Shown here: in pieces, positions 1 through 7,973 of the stretch
How the letters are laid out: each line of letters begins with the position of its first letter
Position numbering within the stretch: position 1 is the first letter of the stretch
NCBI RefSeq assembly: GCF_042033325.1
Contig: NZ_CP160095.1
Strand: one strand, 5' to 3'
DNA length: 64,000 nt
Source of the DNA: Sneathia sanguinegens
Lineage (GTDB): Bacteria > Fusobacteriota > Fusobacteriia > Fusobacteriales > Leptotrichiaceae
Notes under the pieces: generated by a model
The model's input: the letters and a program-made list of their open reading frames with translations, nothing else
Told to the model about the DNA's origin: nothing
The model's database searches: none
Made by a program: the position numbers and the translations under genes

Positions 1-69
1 TTTTTTGATAAATTATGTGGAGAAAAATGCCCTTTGGAGGAAAAATTAGGAGGAAAAATATATGGTTGA
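1..69 (+). CDS. C-terminal end of an upstream gene (partial)
   Basis: An open frame enters from the left edge and ends at a TGA at 67-69. It encodes 22 residues ending in CPLEEKLGGKIYG. It overlaps the murA start by 8 nt, the same tight packing seen in the rest of this operon, so it is probably the preceding operon gene. The fragment is too short to assign a family. Confidence 0.5.
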   Translation, partial: FFDKLCGEKCPLEEKLGGKIYG

Positions 70-1330
70 TGGATTTATAATAACTGGAGGAAAACCCTTA
101 AATGGTACTATAGAGGTAAGTGGAGCTAAAAATGCGGCATTGCCAATAATTATAGCAACTTTAATAGAAAAAGGAGAATATTTATTAAAAAATGTTCCTA
201 ATTTATCAGATATTAGAGTTTTATTTAAGTTATTAGAATCTTTGGGACTTAAAGTAGAAAAAAAAGGTGAACATGAATATAAAATCATAAATGATGGAAT
301 AAAAAATAATAAAGCCGAGTATGAGATTGTAAAAAAAATGAGAGCCTCATTTTTAGTAATGGGACCTATGGTAGCAAATTTAGATGAAGCAATAATATCT
401 TTGCCAGGGGGATGTTCAATAGGTTCAAGACCAGTTGATTTGCATTTATTTGGATTTGAAAAATTAGGTGCAAAAATAGTACAAGAACATGGTTATGTAT
501 ATGTGGACTCTAGTAATTTAAAAGGTGACGATATAGTTTTAAGTTTTCCATCTGTCGGAGCAACGCAAAATCTATTAATAGCAGCTACAAAAATTAAAGG
601 TACTACTAGAATTATAAATGCAGCAAAAGAACCAGAAATAGTTGATTTAGGGAAGTTTTTAATTAAAATGGGAGCTAAAATTAAAGGTTTAGGAACTGAT
701 GAAATTACAATAGAAGGTGTAGAAAAATTAAAAGCTGTTGAATATGAAATTATGCCTGATAGAATAGAAGCAGCTACTTATGTAATAGCTTCACTTATTA
801 CTGATGGACAAATATATATAAAAAATGCAAATATAGAAGAATTAGGTATATTTAAATCGCAACTTAAATCTATGGGAGTGAGATTTGAAAAGAAAGATAA
901 TATATTGAAGGTTATAGGAAAAGTAAAGGACTTAAAACCAGCAAATATTATAACAATGCCTCATCCAGGTTTTCCTACAGATGTTCAAGCACAAACTATG
1001 CTATTATTAGCATTAATAAAGGGAAAAAGCGAAATAGAAGAAACAGTTTTTGAAAATAGATTTATGCATGTAGCAGAATTTAATAGAATGGGTGCTAATA
1101 TAAAGATTCATCATAATACTGCAATTATAGAAGGTGTGGATAGCTTAGGTGGAGCAGATGTTATGGCATCGGATTTAAGAGCTGGTGCAGCCCTTGTTTT
1201 AGCAGGATTAATTGCTAGAGGTCAAACTAGACTTAATAGAATTTATCATGTTGATAGAGGTTATGAAAAATTAGAAGAAAAATTAATTAAATTAGGAGCA
1301 GATATAAAAAGAGAGAAATTTGATATATGA
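62..1330 (+). CDS. murA: UDP-N-acetylglucosamine 1-carboxyvinyltransferase (MurA)
   Basis: MurA catalyses the first committed step of peptidoglycan synthesis in the cytoplasm: transfer of enolpyruvate from PEP to UDP-GlcNAc. The 422 residues are full length. The N-terminal GAKNAALP stretch (about residues 21-28) carries the conserved substrate-binding Lys and Asn. The active-site loop LPGGCSIGSRPVDLHL carries Cys119, the residue alkylated by fosfomycin, so a Cys-type fosfomycin-sensitive enzyme is predicted from family knowledge. An AGGAGG site at 49-54 precedes the ATG. The stop overlaps the next gene by 4 nt, implying translational coupling. Confidence 0.96.
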   Translation: MVDGFIITGGKPLNGTIEVSGAKNAALPIIIATLIEKGEYLLKNVPNLSDIRVLFKLLESLGLKVEKKGEHEYKIINDGIKNNKAEYEIVKKMRASFLVMGPMVANLDEAIISLPGGCSIGSRPVDLHLFGFEKLGAKIVQEHGYVYVDSSNLKGDDIVLSFPSVGATQNLLIAATKIKGTTRIINAAKEPEIVDLGKFLIKMGAKIKGLGTDEITIEGVEKLKAVEYEIMPDRIEAATYVIASLITDGQIYIKNANIEELGIFKSQLKSMGVRFEKKDNILKVIGKVKDLKPANIITMPHPGFPTDVQAQTMLLLALIKGKSEIEETVFENRFMHVAEFNRMGANIKIHHNTAIIEGVDSLGGADVMASDLRAGAALVLAGLIARGQTRLNRIYHVDRGYEKLEEKLIKLGADIKREKFDI

Positions 1331-2028
1331 AAAAGATAATAGGTGTAAATCCAATAATTGAAGCTATACATGCTGGAGAAAATATAGATAAAATCGAAAT
1401 ATTTTCTAATATAAAAAAAGATAATATAAGAAATTTACTAGGGCTTGCAAGTAAAAAAAATATTAAAATATATTATACAAAAAAAAGAGAAAATAATTCT
1501 CAAGGAGTAGTAGCATATCTTTTAGAATATAACTACTATGTTACATTAGAACAATTCTTGGAAAAAGAATTAATAAAAGATAAATCAACAATAGTTGTAT
1601 TAGATCAAATTCAAGATCCAAGAAATTTTGGGGCTATAATTAGATCTTGTGAATGTTTTGGCGTTAAAGGTATAATCATACAAGATAGAAATAATGTTAA
1701 AGTTACTGAAACAGTAATAAAAACATCAGCAGGTGCTATAGAATATGTTGATATAATACAAGTTGTTAATATATCTCAAGCATTAGATAAATTAAAAAAA
1801 TATGGTTATTTCATATATGCTACAGCTGGAGAAGCAAAGATTAATTATAATAGTGTAAATTATGCAGATAAATCTGTGCTTGTTGTTGGTAATGAAGGTG
1901 ATGGAATAAGAAAAAAAGTTAGAGAACATAGTGATATGATAGTTAAAATACCATTGAAGGGTAAAGTTAATTCATTGAATGTTTCAGTAGCAACAGGTAT
2001 TTGTTTAGCTGAAATGAATAAGGAATAG
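1327..2028 (+). CDS. rlmB: SpoU/TrmH-family 23S rRNA 2'-O-methyltransferase (RlmB-like)
   Basis: This is a SPOUT-class RNA methyltransferase of 233 aa that by family transfers a methyl group from SAM to a ribose 2'-OH, most likely in 23S rRNA. An N-terminal L30e-like substrate-binding domain (about 1-75) begins with the typical IIGVNPIIEAI. The catalytic domain has LDQIQDPRNFGAIIRS (motif 1, about 93-108), VGNEGDGI (motif 2) and SLNVSVATGI (motif 3), which together form the SAM-binding knot. It overlaps murA by ATGA and is followed 7 nt later by the CRM-domain gene. The exact target nucleotide (G2251 in E. coli RlmB) is inferred from the subfamily. Confidence 0.9.
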   Translation: MKKIIGVNPIIEAIHAGENIDKIEIFSNIKKDNIRNLLGLASKKNIKIYYTKKRENNSQGVVAYLLEYNYYVTLEQFLEKELIKDKSTIVVLDQIQDPRNFGAIIRSCECFGVKGIIIQDRNNVKVTETVIKTSAGAIEYVDIIQVVNISQALDKLKKYGYFIYATAGEAKINYNSVNYADKSVLVVGNEGDGIRKKVREHSDMIVKIPLKGKVNSLNVSVATGICLAEMNKE

Positions 2029-2035
2029 GAGTAGT

Positions 2036-2362
2036 ATGCAATTAAATAATAAAGAAAGAAATTATTTAAGAAAATTAGCTCATAATATTGAACCTATTAT
2101 CAGAATTGGTAAAATGGGTTTAAATGATGCAGTAATTGATAGTATTGCTAAGGCAATAGCAAAGCAAGAAATAATAAAAGTTAAGATATTATCAAATTCG
2201 GATGAAGTTTTAACAAGAGAATTGGAAGAAAAAATTGAAAAGGAGGCTAATTGTACAGCAGTATATGCTATAGGTCATACAATGATTTTTTTCAAATTTA
2301 ATAAAAAAGGTAAAATAACAAAAGAATTTATGGAATATAGAAAGAGTCAAAAAAATGTCTAA
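2036..2362 (+). CDS. yhbY: YhbY-type CRM-domain RNA-binding protein
   Basis: This 108-aa protein begins with LNNKERNYLRKLAHNIEPII and continues with the GKMGLNDAVI loop, both diagnostic of the CRM/YhbY fold. YhbY proteins associate with pre-50S particles and aid ribosome assembly. Family members are usually about 97 aa, so the C-terminal tail (KKGKITKEFMEYRKSQ) is a small extension. The gene lies between an rRNA methylase and a PAP2-like gene and overlaps the latter by 8 nt. Its neighbours (rlmB, tlyA, rsmI, rbgA, DEAD helicase) support a ribosome-biogenesis role. Confidence 0.88.
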   Translation: MQLNNKERNYLRKLAHNIEPIIRIGKMGLNDAVIDSIAKAIAKQEIIKVKILSNSDEVLTRELEEKIEKEANCTAVYAIGHTMIFFKFNKKGKITKEFMEYRKSQKNV

Positions 2363-2810
2363 TGGAATAATATTAAATAATAGAATTTTAGATATAGTTA
2401 TTTTATGTGTGGTAGTTGCACAGGCTATAAAGATTATTTCTCCGATATTTAAGGGTAAAAAATTAGATTTTTCAAAAATTTTTGAAACTGGTGGTATGCC
2501 AAGTTCACATTCAGCAAGTGTAGGTTCTTTATGTACGGCATTAGCATTGGTATATGGAACAAGTAATCCACTTTTTACAATATCATTTGTATTAGCTATT
2601 GTTGTAATGTACGATGCAACTGGAATTAGAAGAGAAGCAGGAAAGCATGCCAAAGCCCTTAATAGAATTATGATTAGTGATAAAGATTTATTTCAAAGTG
2701 AAGAATTCAAATCATTCAAAGAATTTTTAGGACATACTCCTTTTGAGGTAGCAATGGGTTGTTTATTAGGAATAGTTTTGACTATATTATTTAGAGGTTA
2801 TTTGGTATGA
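2355..2810 (+). CDS. Divergent PAP2 family (DUF212/YuiD) membrane protein
   Basis: A 151-aa membrane protein of the divergent PAP2 family. The N-terminal hydrophobic segment is followed by the conserved GGMPSSHSASVGSL motif (about 46-59), which corresponds to the phosphatase SSHS motif. YDATGIRREAGKHAKALNRI (split by the usual charged loop) and LGHTPFEVAMGCLLGI follow. The HTPFEV box is typical of this family and differs from classical PAP2 enzymes. The substrate is unknown; membrane phospholipid or prenyl phosphates are plausible. The start overlaps yhbY and the stop overlaps tlyA (ATGA). Confidence 0.85.
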   Translation: MSNGIILNNRILDIVILCVVVAQAIKIISPIFKGKKLDFSKIFETGGMPSSHSASVGSLCTALALVYGTSNPLFTISFVLAIVVMYDATGIRREAGKHAKALNRIMISDKDLFQSEEFKSFKEFLGHTPFEVAMGCLLGIVLTILFRGYLV

Positions 2811-3562
2811 AAAAAAGATTAGATCTTATTCTTTTTGAAAAAGGATATTTTGATAGTCGTGAAAAAGCTAAAAGGGAAATTATGGCAGAAAATGTTTTAA
2901 TAAATGACAAATTATTAACTAAAGCTGGTACAATGCTTAAGGAAGAAGATATTTTAACTATAAGAATAAAGGAAAAACTAGCTTATGTTAGTCGAGGGGG
3001 ACTAAAATTAGAAGGTGCTATAAAGACTTTTAAAATAAGTTTTGAAAATAAGATAGTATTAGATATTGGAGCATCAACTGGAGGTTTTACTGATTGTGCC
3101 TTGCAAAATAAGGCGAAATTTGTATATAGTGTTGATGTTGGAACAAATCAATTGGATTATAAACTAAGAATTAATGAAAAAGTATTAAGCATAGAAAATA
3201 CACATATAAACAAATTAAAATTAGAGCAATTAATAAAGGGTAAAGCAGATATAGTTGTTGCGGATGTTTCCTTTATTTCTTTAACAAAAATTGTAAAATA
3301 TATATATGATTTTTCAAAAGAAAATGCTGAAGTTGTGGTATTAATAAAACCACAATTTGAAGTGGGAAAAGAATTTATCGGAAAAAATGGAATAGTTAGA
3401 GAAGAAAAATATAGAAAGTTAGCAATAGATAAAGTTCTTGATTCATTTAGAAAATATAAATTTAAAATTATTGGTGTTGAACCATCACCTATAAAAGGAA
3501 CAAAAGGGAATATAGAATATTTGCTATATCTTAGAAAGGAAGAAAATGAAGGAAAAGATTAA
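2807..3562 (+). CDS. tlyA: TlyA-family rRNA 2'-O-methyltransferase (hemolysin-like)
   Basis: The 251-aa protein has an N-terminal S4 RNA-binding domain (about 4-62; KRLDLILFEKGYFDSREKAK) followed by an FtsJ/RrmJ-type methyltransferase fold. The SAM motif is VLDIGASTGGFTDCAL (about 84-99), followed by VADVSFISLTKI and VVLIKPQFEVG. TlyA enzymes methylate the ribose of C1409 (16S) and/or C1920 (23S) and influence capreomycin sensitivity; the old name hemolysin is historical. The gene overlaps the PAP2-like gene by 4 nt and ctpA by 17 nt. Confidence 0.92.
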   Translation: MKKRLDLILFEKGYFDSREKAKREIMAENVLINDKLLTKAGTMLKEEDILTIRIKEKLAYVSRGGLKLEGAIKTFKISFENKIVLDIGASTGGFTDCALQNKAKFVYSVDVGTNQLDYKLRINEKVLSIENTHINKLKLEQLIKGKADIVVADVSFISLTKIVKYIYDFSKENAEVVVLIKPQFEVGKEFIGKNGIVREEKYRKLAIDKVLDSFRKYKFKIIGVEPSPIKGTKGNIEYLLYLRKEENEGKD

Positions 3563-4841
3563 ATATATATTATGCTTTTGTGCAGGTGTTTTAATAACAT
3601 TTAGTGTTTCAAAATATTGCCAAGCAAACACAACTTTTGAAGAAAAAGGTACAATAAAAAAAGCAAGTTTTAAAGATGTTGCTGAATTACAAAAAATTAT
3701 AGAAACAATAAATTTGGTTGATGATGTATGGGTTGGAGATAAAAAAATAAGCATAAAAGATCAATACGATGCAGCTTTAAGAGGAATAATGGCAAATTTA
3801 GATGATCCATATTCTGAATATTTAACTCAAGAAGAATATAAAGATATGAATGAAAATTTAGACGGAGTATATTCAGGAGTAGGAATGTCAATAAGAAAAC
3901 AAAAAGGTGAATATATGGAAGTTATATCACCATTTATTGGTTCGCCAGCATTTAAGGCAAATATACAAATAGGTGATAGAGTTACAAAAGTAAATGGTAA
4001 AGATATTAAAGATTTATCAGCTGTAGAAACATCAAAAATGTTAAAAGGACCTAAGGGTACAGTAGTAGAAGTTGAAATAATCAGAAAAAATTTAAAAGAT
4101 CCATTAAAGATCAAATTAGTTAGAGATAATATTAAATTAGATAATGTTGAATATAAGATGCTTTCTGATGGAATTGGATATATTAGTTTATTGCAATTTG
4201 GTAATGGAGTTGCAAATGAAGTTGAACAAGCTGTTAATAATTTAAAAGCTAAAGGTATGAAAAAATTAATCTTTGATTTAAGAACTAATCCTGGAGGGTC
4301 ACTTAATGAAGCTGTAGATTTGGCATCTATTTTTACAAATGAAAGAAAGATGGTTAGTCTTAAATATAAGAATGGTAATGAAAATGTATATAATAGAACA
4401 AAAAAACAAAGTTATACAGGACCTATGGTAGTATTAGTAAATGGTGGAAGTGCATCAGCTTCAGAAATTGTAACAGGTATTTTAAAAGATTATAAAAGAG
4501 CTACAATAATGGGTGAAAAGACATATGGTAAAGGTGTTGCACAAAATATAATACAATTTAGAACTGGAGATGCTTTGAAAATAACAATAGCTAAGTATTC
4601 AACACCTAAAAATTCTGATATTAATAAAAAAGGTATAAAACCTGATATTGAAGTAAAAATGGAAAGTTTGTTATCAAGCAAGGGCTATGCTAATGAAACA
4701 AAACAAGCACTTGATAATAGAATGAAAGAAATAAAAAAAGTATTAATTGAAATGCATGGGGAAGAAAAAGCTAAAAAAATAATAGCACAAGGAGATATAC
4801 AATTAAAAGCAGCCATTAAATATTTAAAGGAAGGAAAATAA
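3546..4841 (+). CDS. ctpA: S41-family C-terminal processing protease (CtpA)
   Basis: A 431-aa secreted or membrane-anchored serine protease. Residues 4-23 form a signal/anchor segment ending near SKYCQA. A PDZ domain spans about 107-185 (GVYSGVGMSI, IGDRVTKVNGKDI). The tail-specific protease domain carries LRTNPGGSL and the Ser/Lys dyad GSASASEI (Ser304) and GEKTYGKG (Lys329). The 25-residue spacing matches CtpB-type enzymes. CtpA proteases trim or degrade cell-envelope proteins from their C-termini, often peptidoglycan hydrolases; the substrate here is unknown. The ATG lies inside the tlyA 3' end, behind GGAAGAAAATGAAGG. Confidence 0.92.
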   Translation: MKEKIKYILCFCAGVLITFSVSKYCQANTTFEEKGTIKKASFKDVAELQKIIETINLVDDVWVGDKKISIKDQYDAALRGIMANLDDPYSEYLTQEEYKDMNENLDGVYSGVGMSIRKQKGEYMEVISPFIGSPAFKANIQIGDRVTKVNGKDIKDLSAVETSKMLKGPKGTVVEVEIIRKNLKDPLKIKLVRDNIKLDNVEYKMLSDGIGYISLLQFGNGVANEVEQAVNNLKAKGMKKLIFDLRTNPGGSLNEAVDLASIFTNERKMVSLKYKNGNENVYNRTKKQSYTGPMVVLVNGGSASASEIVTGILKDYKRATIMGEKTYGKGVAQNIIQFRTGDALKITIAKYSTPKNSDINKKGIKPDIEVKMESLLSSKGYANETKQALDNRMKEIKKVLIEMHGEEKAKKIIAQGDIQLKAAIKYLKEGK

Positions 4842-5521
4842 TGCTATACATAGTAGGAACTCCTATAGGTAATTTAGAAGATATTAGTTTTAGAGCAGTG
4901 AGAATTTTAAAAGAGGTAGATTATATTTTTGCTGAAGATACTAGGGTTACTAGAAAGTTATTAAAACACTATGAAATAGAAAATACTATTTATCAATATC
5001 ATGAACATAATAAAAAGCATCAGATACCTAATATAATAAATTTATTAGAACAAGAAAAAAATATAGCACTTGTTACTGATGCAGGTATGCCTTGTATTTC
5101 TGATCCAGGCTATGAATTGGTTGATGAAGCAATAAATAATGGCTTCAAAGTAGTTACAATTCCTGGTCCTTCTTCAATACTTAGTGCTGCAAGTATTTCA
5201 GGCTATAGTATGAGAAGAATAGCATACGAAGGTTTTTTACCCAAAAAAAAAGGTAGACAGACTTTATTTAATCAATTAAGGGATGAAAAAAGACCTATAA
5301 TTATTCTTAAATCACCAAATAGATTATTAAAAACTTTAAAAGATATTTATGAATATTTGGGAAATAGAGAAATGATAATTGCTAGAGAGTTAACTAAGAT
5401 ATATGAACAAGTTATTCGTGGTAAAGTTAGTGATTTGATAAATTTGGTAGAAAATAAACCTTTAAAAGGAGAAATTGTTTTAATAATTAAAGGATTAGAG
5501 GAAAAAAATGATAGAGACTAA
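4841..5521 (+). CDS. rsmI: 16S rRNA (cytidine1402-2'-O)-methyltransferase RsmI
   Basis: RsmI 2'-O-methylates C1402 in the 16S rRNA decoding centre. The 226 aa show the tetrapyrrole-methylase fold: YIVGTPIGNLEDISFRAVR at the N-terminus, AEDTRVTRKLL, TDAGMPCISDPGYELV (about 84-99, SAM loop) and PGPSSILSA. The family is usually 270-290 aa, so this copy lacks the short C-terminal extra domain; truncated forms occur in reduced genomes. ATG overlaps the ctpA TAA by one base and the 3' end overlaps the GTPase gene by 14 nt. Confidence 0.92.
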   Translation: MLYIVGTPIGNLEDISFRAVRILKEVDYIFAEDTRVTRKLLKHYEIENTIYQYHEHNKKHQIPNIINLLEQEKNIALVTDAGMPCISDPGYELVDEAINNGFKVVTIPGPSSILSAASISGYSMRRIAYEGFLPKKKGRQTLFNQLRDEKRPIIILKSPNRLLKTLKDIYEYLGNREMIIARELTKIYEQVIRGKVSDLINLVENKPLKGEIVLIIKGLEEKNDRD

Positions 5522-6377
5522 AACAAATATTAATTGGTATCCTGGGCACATGAAAAAAACAATGGATATGATAGTAGAACAATTAAAACAAATTGATGTT
5601 GTAATAGAAATACTAGATGCAAGAATACCACTATCAAGTAGAAATCCTGAAATAAATAATATAGTTAAGAATAAGACTAGAATTATCATTTTAAATAAGG
5701 TTGATTTAGTTGAACAAAAAGACTTTATAAAATGGAAGCAATATTTTTTAGAAGAAGGTGTGGACTATATTATTGCATTGAGTGCTGAAAAAGGTACTAA
5801 TCTAAAAGAATTAAAAACATATATCAAAAAATTATACGACATAAAATTAGAAAAAATGAAAAAAAAGGGTTTGAGAAAAACTCAAATTAGAGCTATGATA
5901 TTAGGAATACCTAATGTAGGTAAATCAAGATTAATAAATAAACTTGCAAATAAAAGTAAGGCAGGTGTAGGTAATTTGCCAGGATTTACTAGAGGAAAAC
6001 AATGGATAAGTGTTGATGAGAATTTCTTTATTCTAGACACACCAGGAGTATTATGGCCAAAATTTAATAGTCATGAAGTTGCTTTGAACTTAGCAATTAC
6101 TGGCTCTATAAAAGATGAAGTAGTAGCTATAGAAGAGGTTGCAAGTTCATTGTTACAAAAAATGAAAGAATTTTCTATAATAGATAGGGTATATATGGCA
6201 TATAATCTAACAAAAGAAGAAGATGATGACATATATGCACTTATGAAAAAAATAGAAAAGAGATTATTAATTAATACAAAGGAACTAGATTACGAAATAG
6301 TTTCAAAAAGAATTCTAAGAGATTTTAGACAAGGTAAATTTGGAAAATTTTTCTTAGAATTGCCAGAAAGGAAATAA
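5508..6377 (+). CDS. rbgA: Ribosome-biogenesis GTPase RbgA/YlqF
   Basis: A circularly permuted GTPase of 289 aa. The motif order is G4 (NKVDLV, about 62-67), G5 (ALSAEKG), G1 (GIPNVGKSRLINKL, about 135-148), G2-like PGFTRG and G3 (LDTPGVLWP). The N-terminal INWYPGHMKKT is diagnostic of RbgA/MTG1. It promotes late 50S subunit assembly, near helix 93 and bL/uL6 incorporation in B. subtilis. Position between rsmI and a DEAD-box helicase fits a ribosome-assembly operon. The next ATG follows immediately after its TAA. Confidence 0.93.
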   Translation: MIETKTNINWYPGHMKKTMDMIVEQLKQIDVVIEILDARIPLSSRNPEINNIVKNKTRIIILNKVDLVEQKDFIKWKQYFLEEGVDYIIALSAEKGTNLKELKTYIKKLYDIKLEKMKKKGLRKTQIRAMILGIPNVGKSRLINKLANKSKAGVGNLPGFTRGKQWISVDENFFILDTPGVLWPKFNSHEVALNLAITGSIKDEVVAIEEVASSLLQKMKEFSIIDRVYMAYNLTKEEDDDIYALMKKIEKRLLINTKELDYEIVSKRILRDFRQGKFGKFFLELPERK

Positions 6378-7973
6378 ATGAAATTTGAAGAATTAGGATT
6401 AAGTAAATCAACATTAAAAGCAATTTATGAAAAAGGGTTTTTAGAGCCTACGGAAATACAGGCTTTAGTTATACCAGAGTTATTAAAAGAACAAACAAAT
6501 TTAATTGGGCAAGCACAGACTGGTACTGGAAAAACAGCAGCATTTGGTTTACCAATATTGGAATTATTAAAGCCAGAAAAAAAGGTAAAAGCTATTGTAT
6601 TAACACCAACTAGAGAATTAGCAGTACAAGTATCTGAGGAAATATATTCATTAAAAGGAGATAAAGATATTAAAATTACGGCTGTATATGGAGGAGCTTC
6701 TATTGAAACACAACTTAAATCATTGAAAAAAGGTGTTGATATAGTAGTAGGTACACCGGGTCGTGTAATGGATATGTTAAATAAAAAAGCATTGAAATTA
6801 AATGAACTAGAATATTTTATTCTTGATGAAGCTGATGAAATGCTTAATATGGGCTTTGTAGATGATATAAAAGAAATTTTAAAAAGTACAAATGAAGATA
6901 AGAAAATGTTATTCTTTTCTGCAACTATGCCAAAAGAAATTTTGCAAATTGCAAAAGAATTTATGCCAAGTTTCAAAAAAATAAAGGTTAAGAAAAAGGA
7001 ATTAACTACTAATTTAACTAAGCAAATATATTTTGAAGTTAGACCTGATGATAAATTTGAAGCTTTATGCAGAGTATTAGATTATAGAGCAGATTTTTAT
7101 GGAATAGTATTTTGTAAAACAAAGCAAGATGTGGATGAAGTTACTAAAAAATTGAAATCTAGAGGTTATGATGCAGAATGTATACATGGAGATATTACTC
7201 AAGGATTGAGAGAAAAAACATTAGATTTATTTAAGCAAAAGATATTAAATATTTTGGTTGCAACAGATGTAGCAGCTAGAGGTATAGATGTATCTGATTT
7301 GACACATGTTATTAATTATTCAATTCCACAAGAACCTGAAGCTTATGTTCATAGAATAGGAAGAACAGGAAGAGCTGGAAAGAAAGGAATTGCAGTTACT
7401 TTTGTAAGTCCAAGAGAAATTAATAAATTGCTTCAAATAAAAAGATTAACAAAATCAGAAATTGTAAAAGAAAAAGTTCCAAATGTAGAACAAATATTAG
7501 AAGCTAAAAAAGAAAATTTACTAGCAAGTATAGAAGAAATTGTCTTAGAAGAAGATTATACACAATATCTAGATTTAGCAAGAAAAATATTGTCTAATAG
7601 AAATACAGATGTAATTGTTGCATCTTTATTAAGACATATTTATGATGATGAATTTTTAAAAGAAAATTATAATGAAATAAAAGATGTTAGTGTTAAAGTA
7701 GATGATAAAACAAGACTATTTATAGCATTAGGAGAAAAAGATGGAATGACACCATCAAAATTATTACAATTAATTCATAAAAAAGCTAAAGTACCCGGTA
7801 GAAAAATAAGGGATATAAAAATAATGGATAAATTTTCATTTATAACTGTTCCTTTCAAAGAAGCTGAAGATATAATGAAAGCAATGAATAGAAAGGATGC
7901 AAAAAAACCTATAGTTGAAATTTCTACAGGTAAACAAAAAAAAGAAAGTAAAAATAAAAAAGGAAGAAAGTAA
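6378..7973 (+). CDS. DEAD-box RNA helicase with DbpA-like C-terminal RNA-binding domain
   Basis: ATP-dependent RNA helicase of 531 aa related to DeaD/CshA. It has the Q motif (FLEPTEIQALVIP), Walker A (AQTGTGKTAAFGLP), PTRELAVQ, LDEADEML, SAT and HRIGRTGRAGKKG. The C-terminal domain (about 445-515) matches the DbpA RNA-recognition fold (LGEKDGMTPSKLLQLI, KIMDKFSFITVP) and a Lys-rich tail (KKESKNKKGRK) would bind RNA. Likely roles are 50S assembly or mRNA turnover. I withhold a symbol because deaD, cshA and dbpA cannot be separated by eye. It overlaps the PEP carboxylase start by 1 nt. Confidence 0.92.
   Translation: MKFEELGLSKSTLKAIYEKGFLEPTEIQALVIPELLKEQTNLIGQAQTGTGKTAAFGLPILELLKPEKKVKAIVLTPTRELAVQVSEEIYSLKGDKDIKITAVYGGASIETQLKSLKKGVDIVVGTPGRVMDMLNKKALKLNELEYFILDEADEMLNMGFVDDIKEILKSTNEDKKMLFFSATMPKEILQIAKEFMPSFKKIKVKKKELTTNLTKQIYFEVRPDDKFEALCRVLDYRADFYGIVFCKTKQDVDEVTKKLKSRGYDAECIHGDITQGLREKTLDLFKQKILNILVATDVAARGIDVSDLTHVINYSIPQEPEAYVHRIGRTGRAGKKGIAVTFVSPREINKLLQIKRLTKSEIVKEKVPNVEQILEAKKENLLASIEEIVLEEDYTQYLDLARKILSNRNTDVIVASLLRHIYDDEFLKENYNEIKDVSVKVDDKTRLFIALGEKDGMTPSKLLQLIHKKAKVPGRKIRDIKIMDKFSFITVPFKEAEDIMKAMNRKDAKKPIVEISTGKQKKESKNKKGRK

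Noticed and set aside
6425..6976. 183-aa minus-strand frame inside the DEAD-box helicase
   Set aside because: It is antisense to a strongly conserved coding region, has no ribosome-binding site and no family motif.
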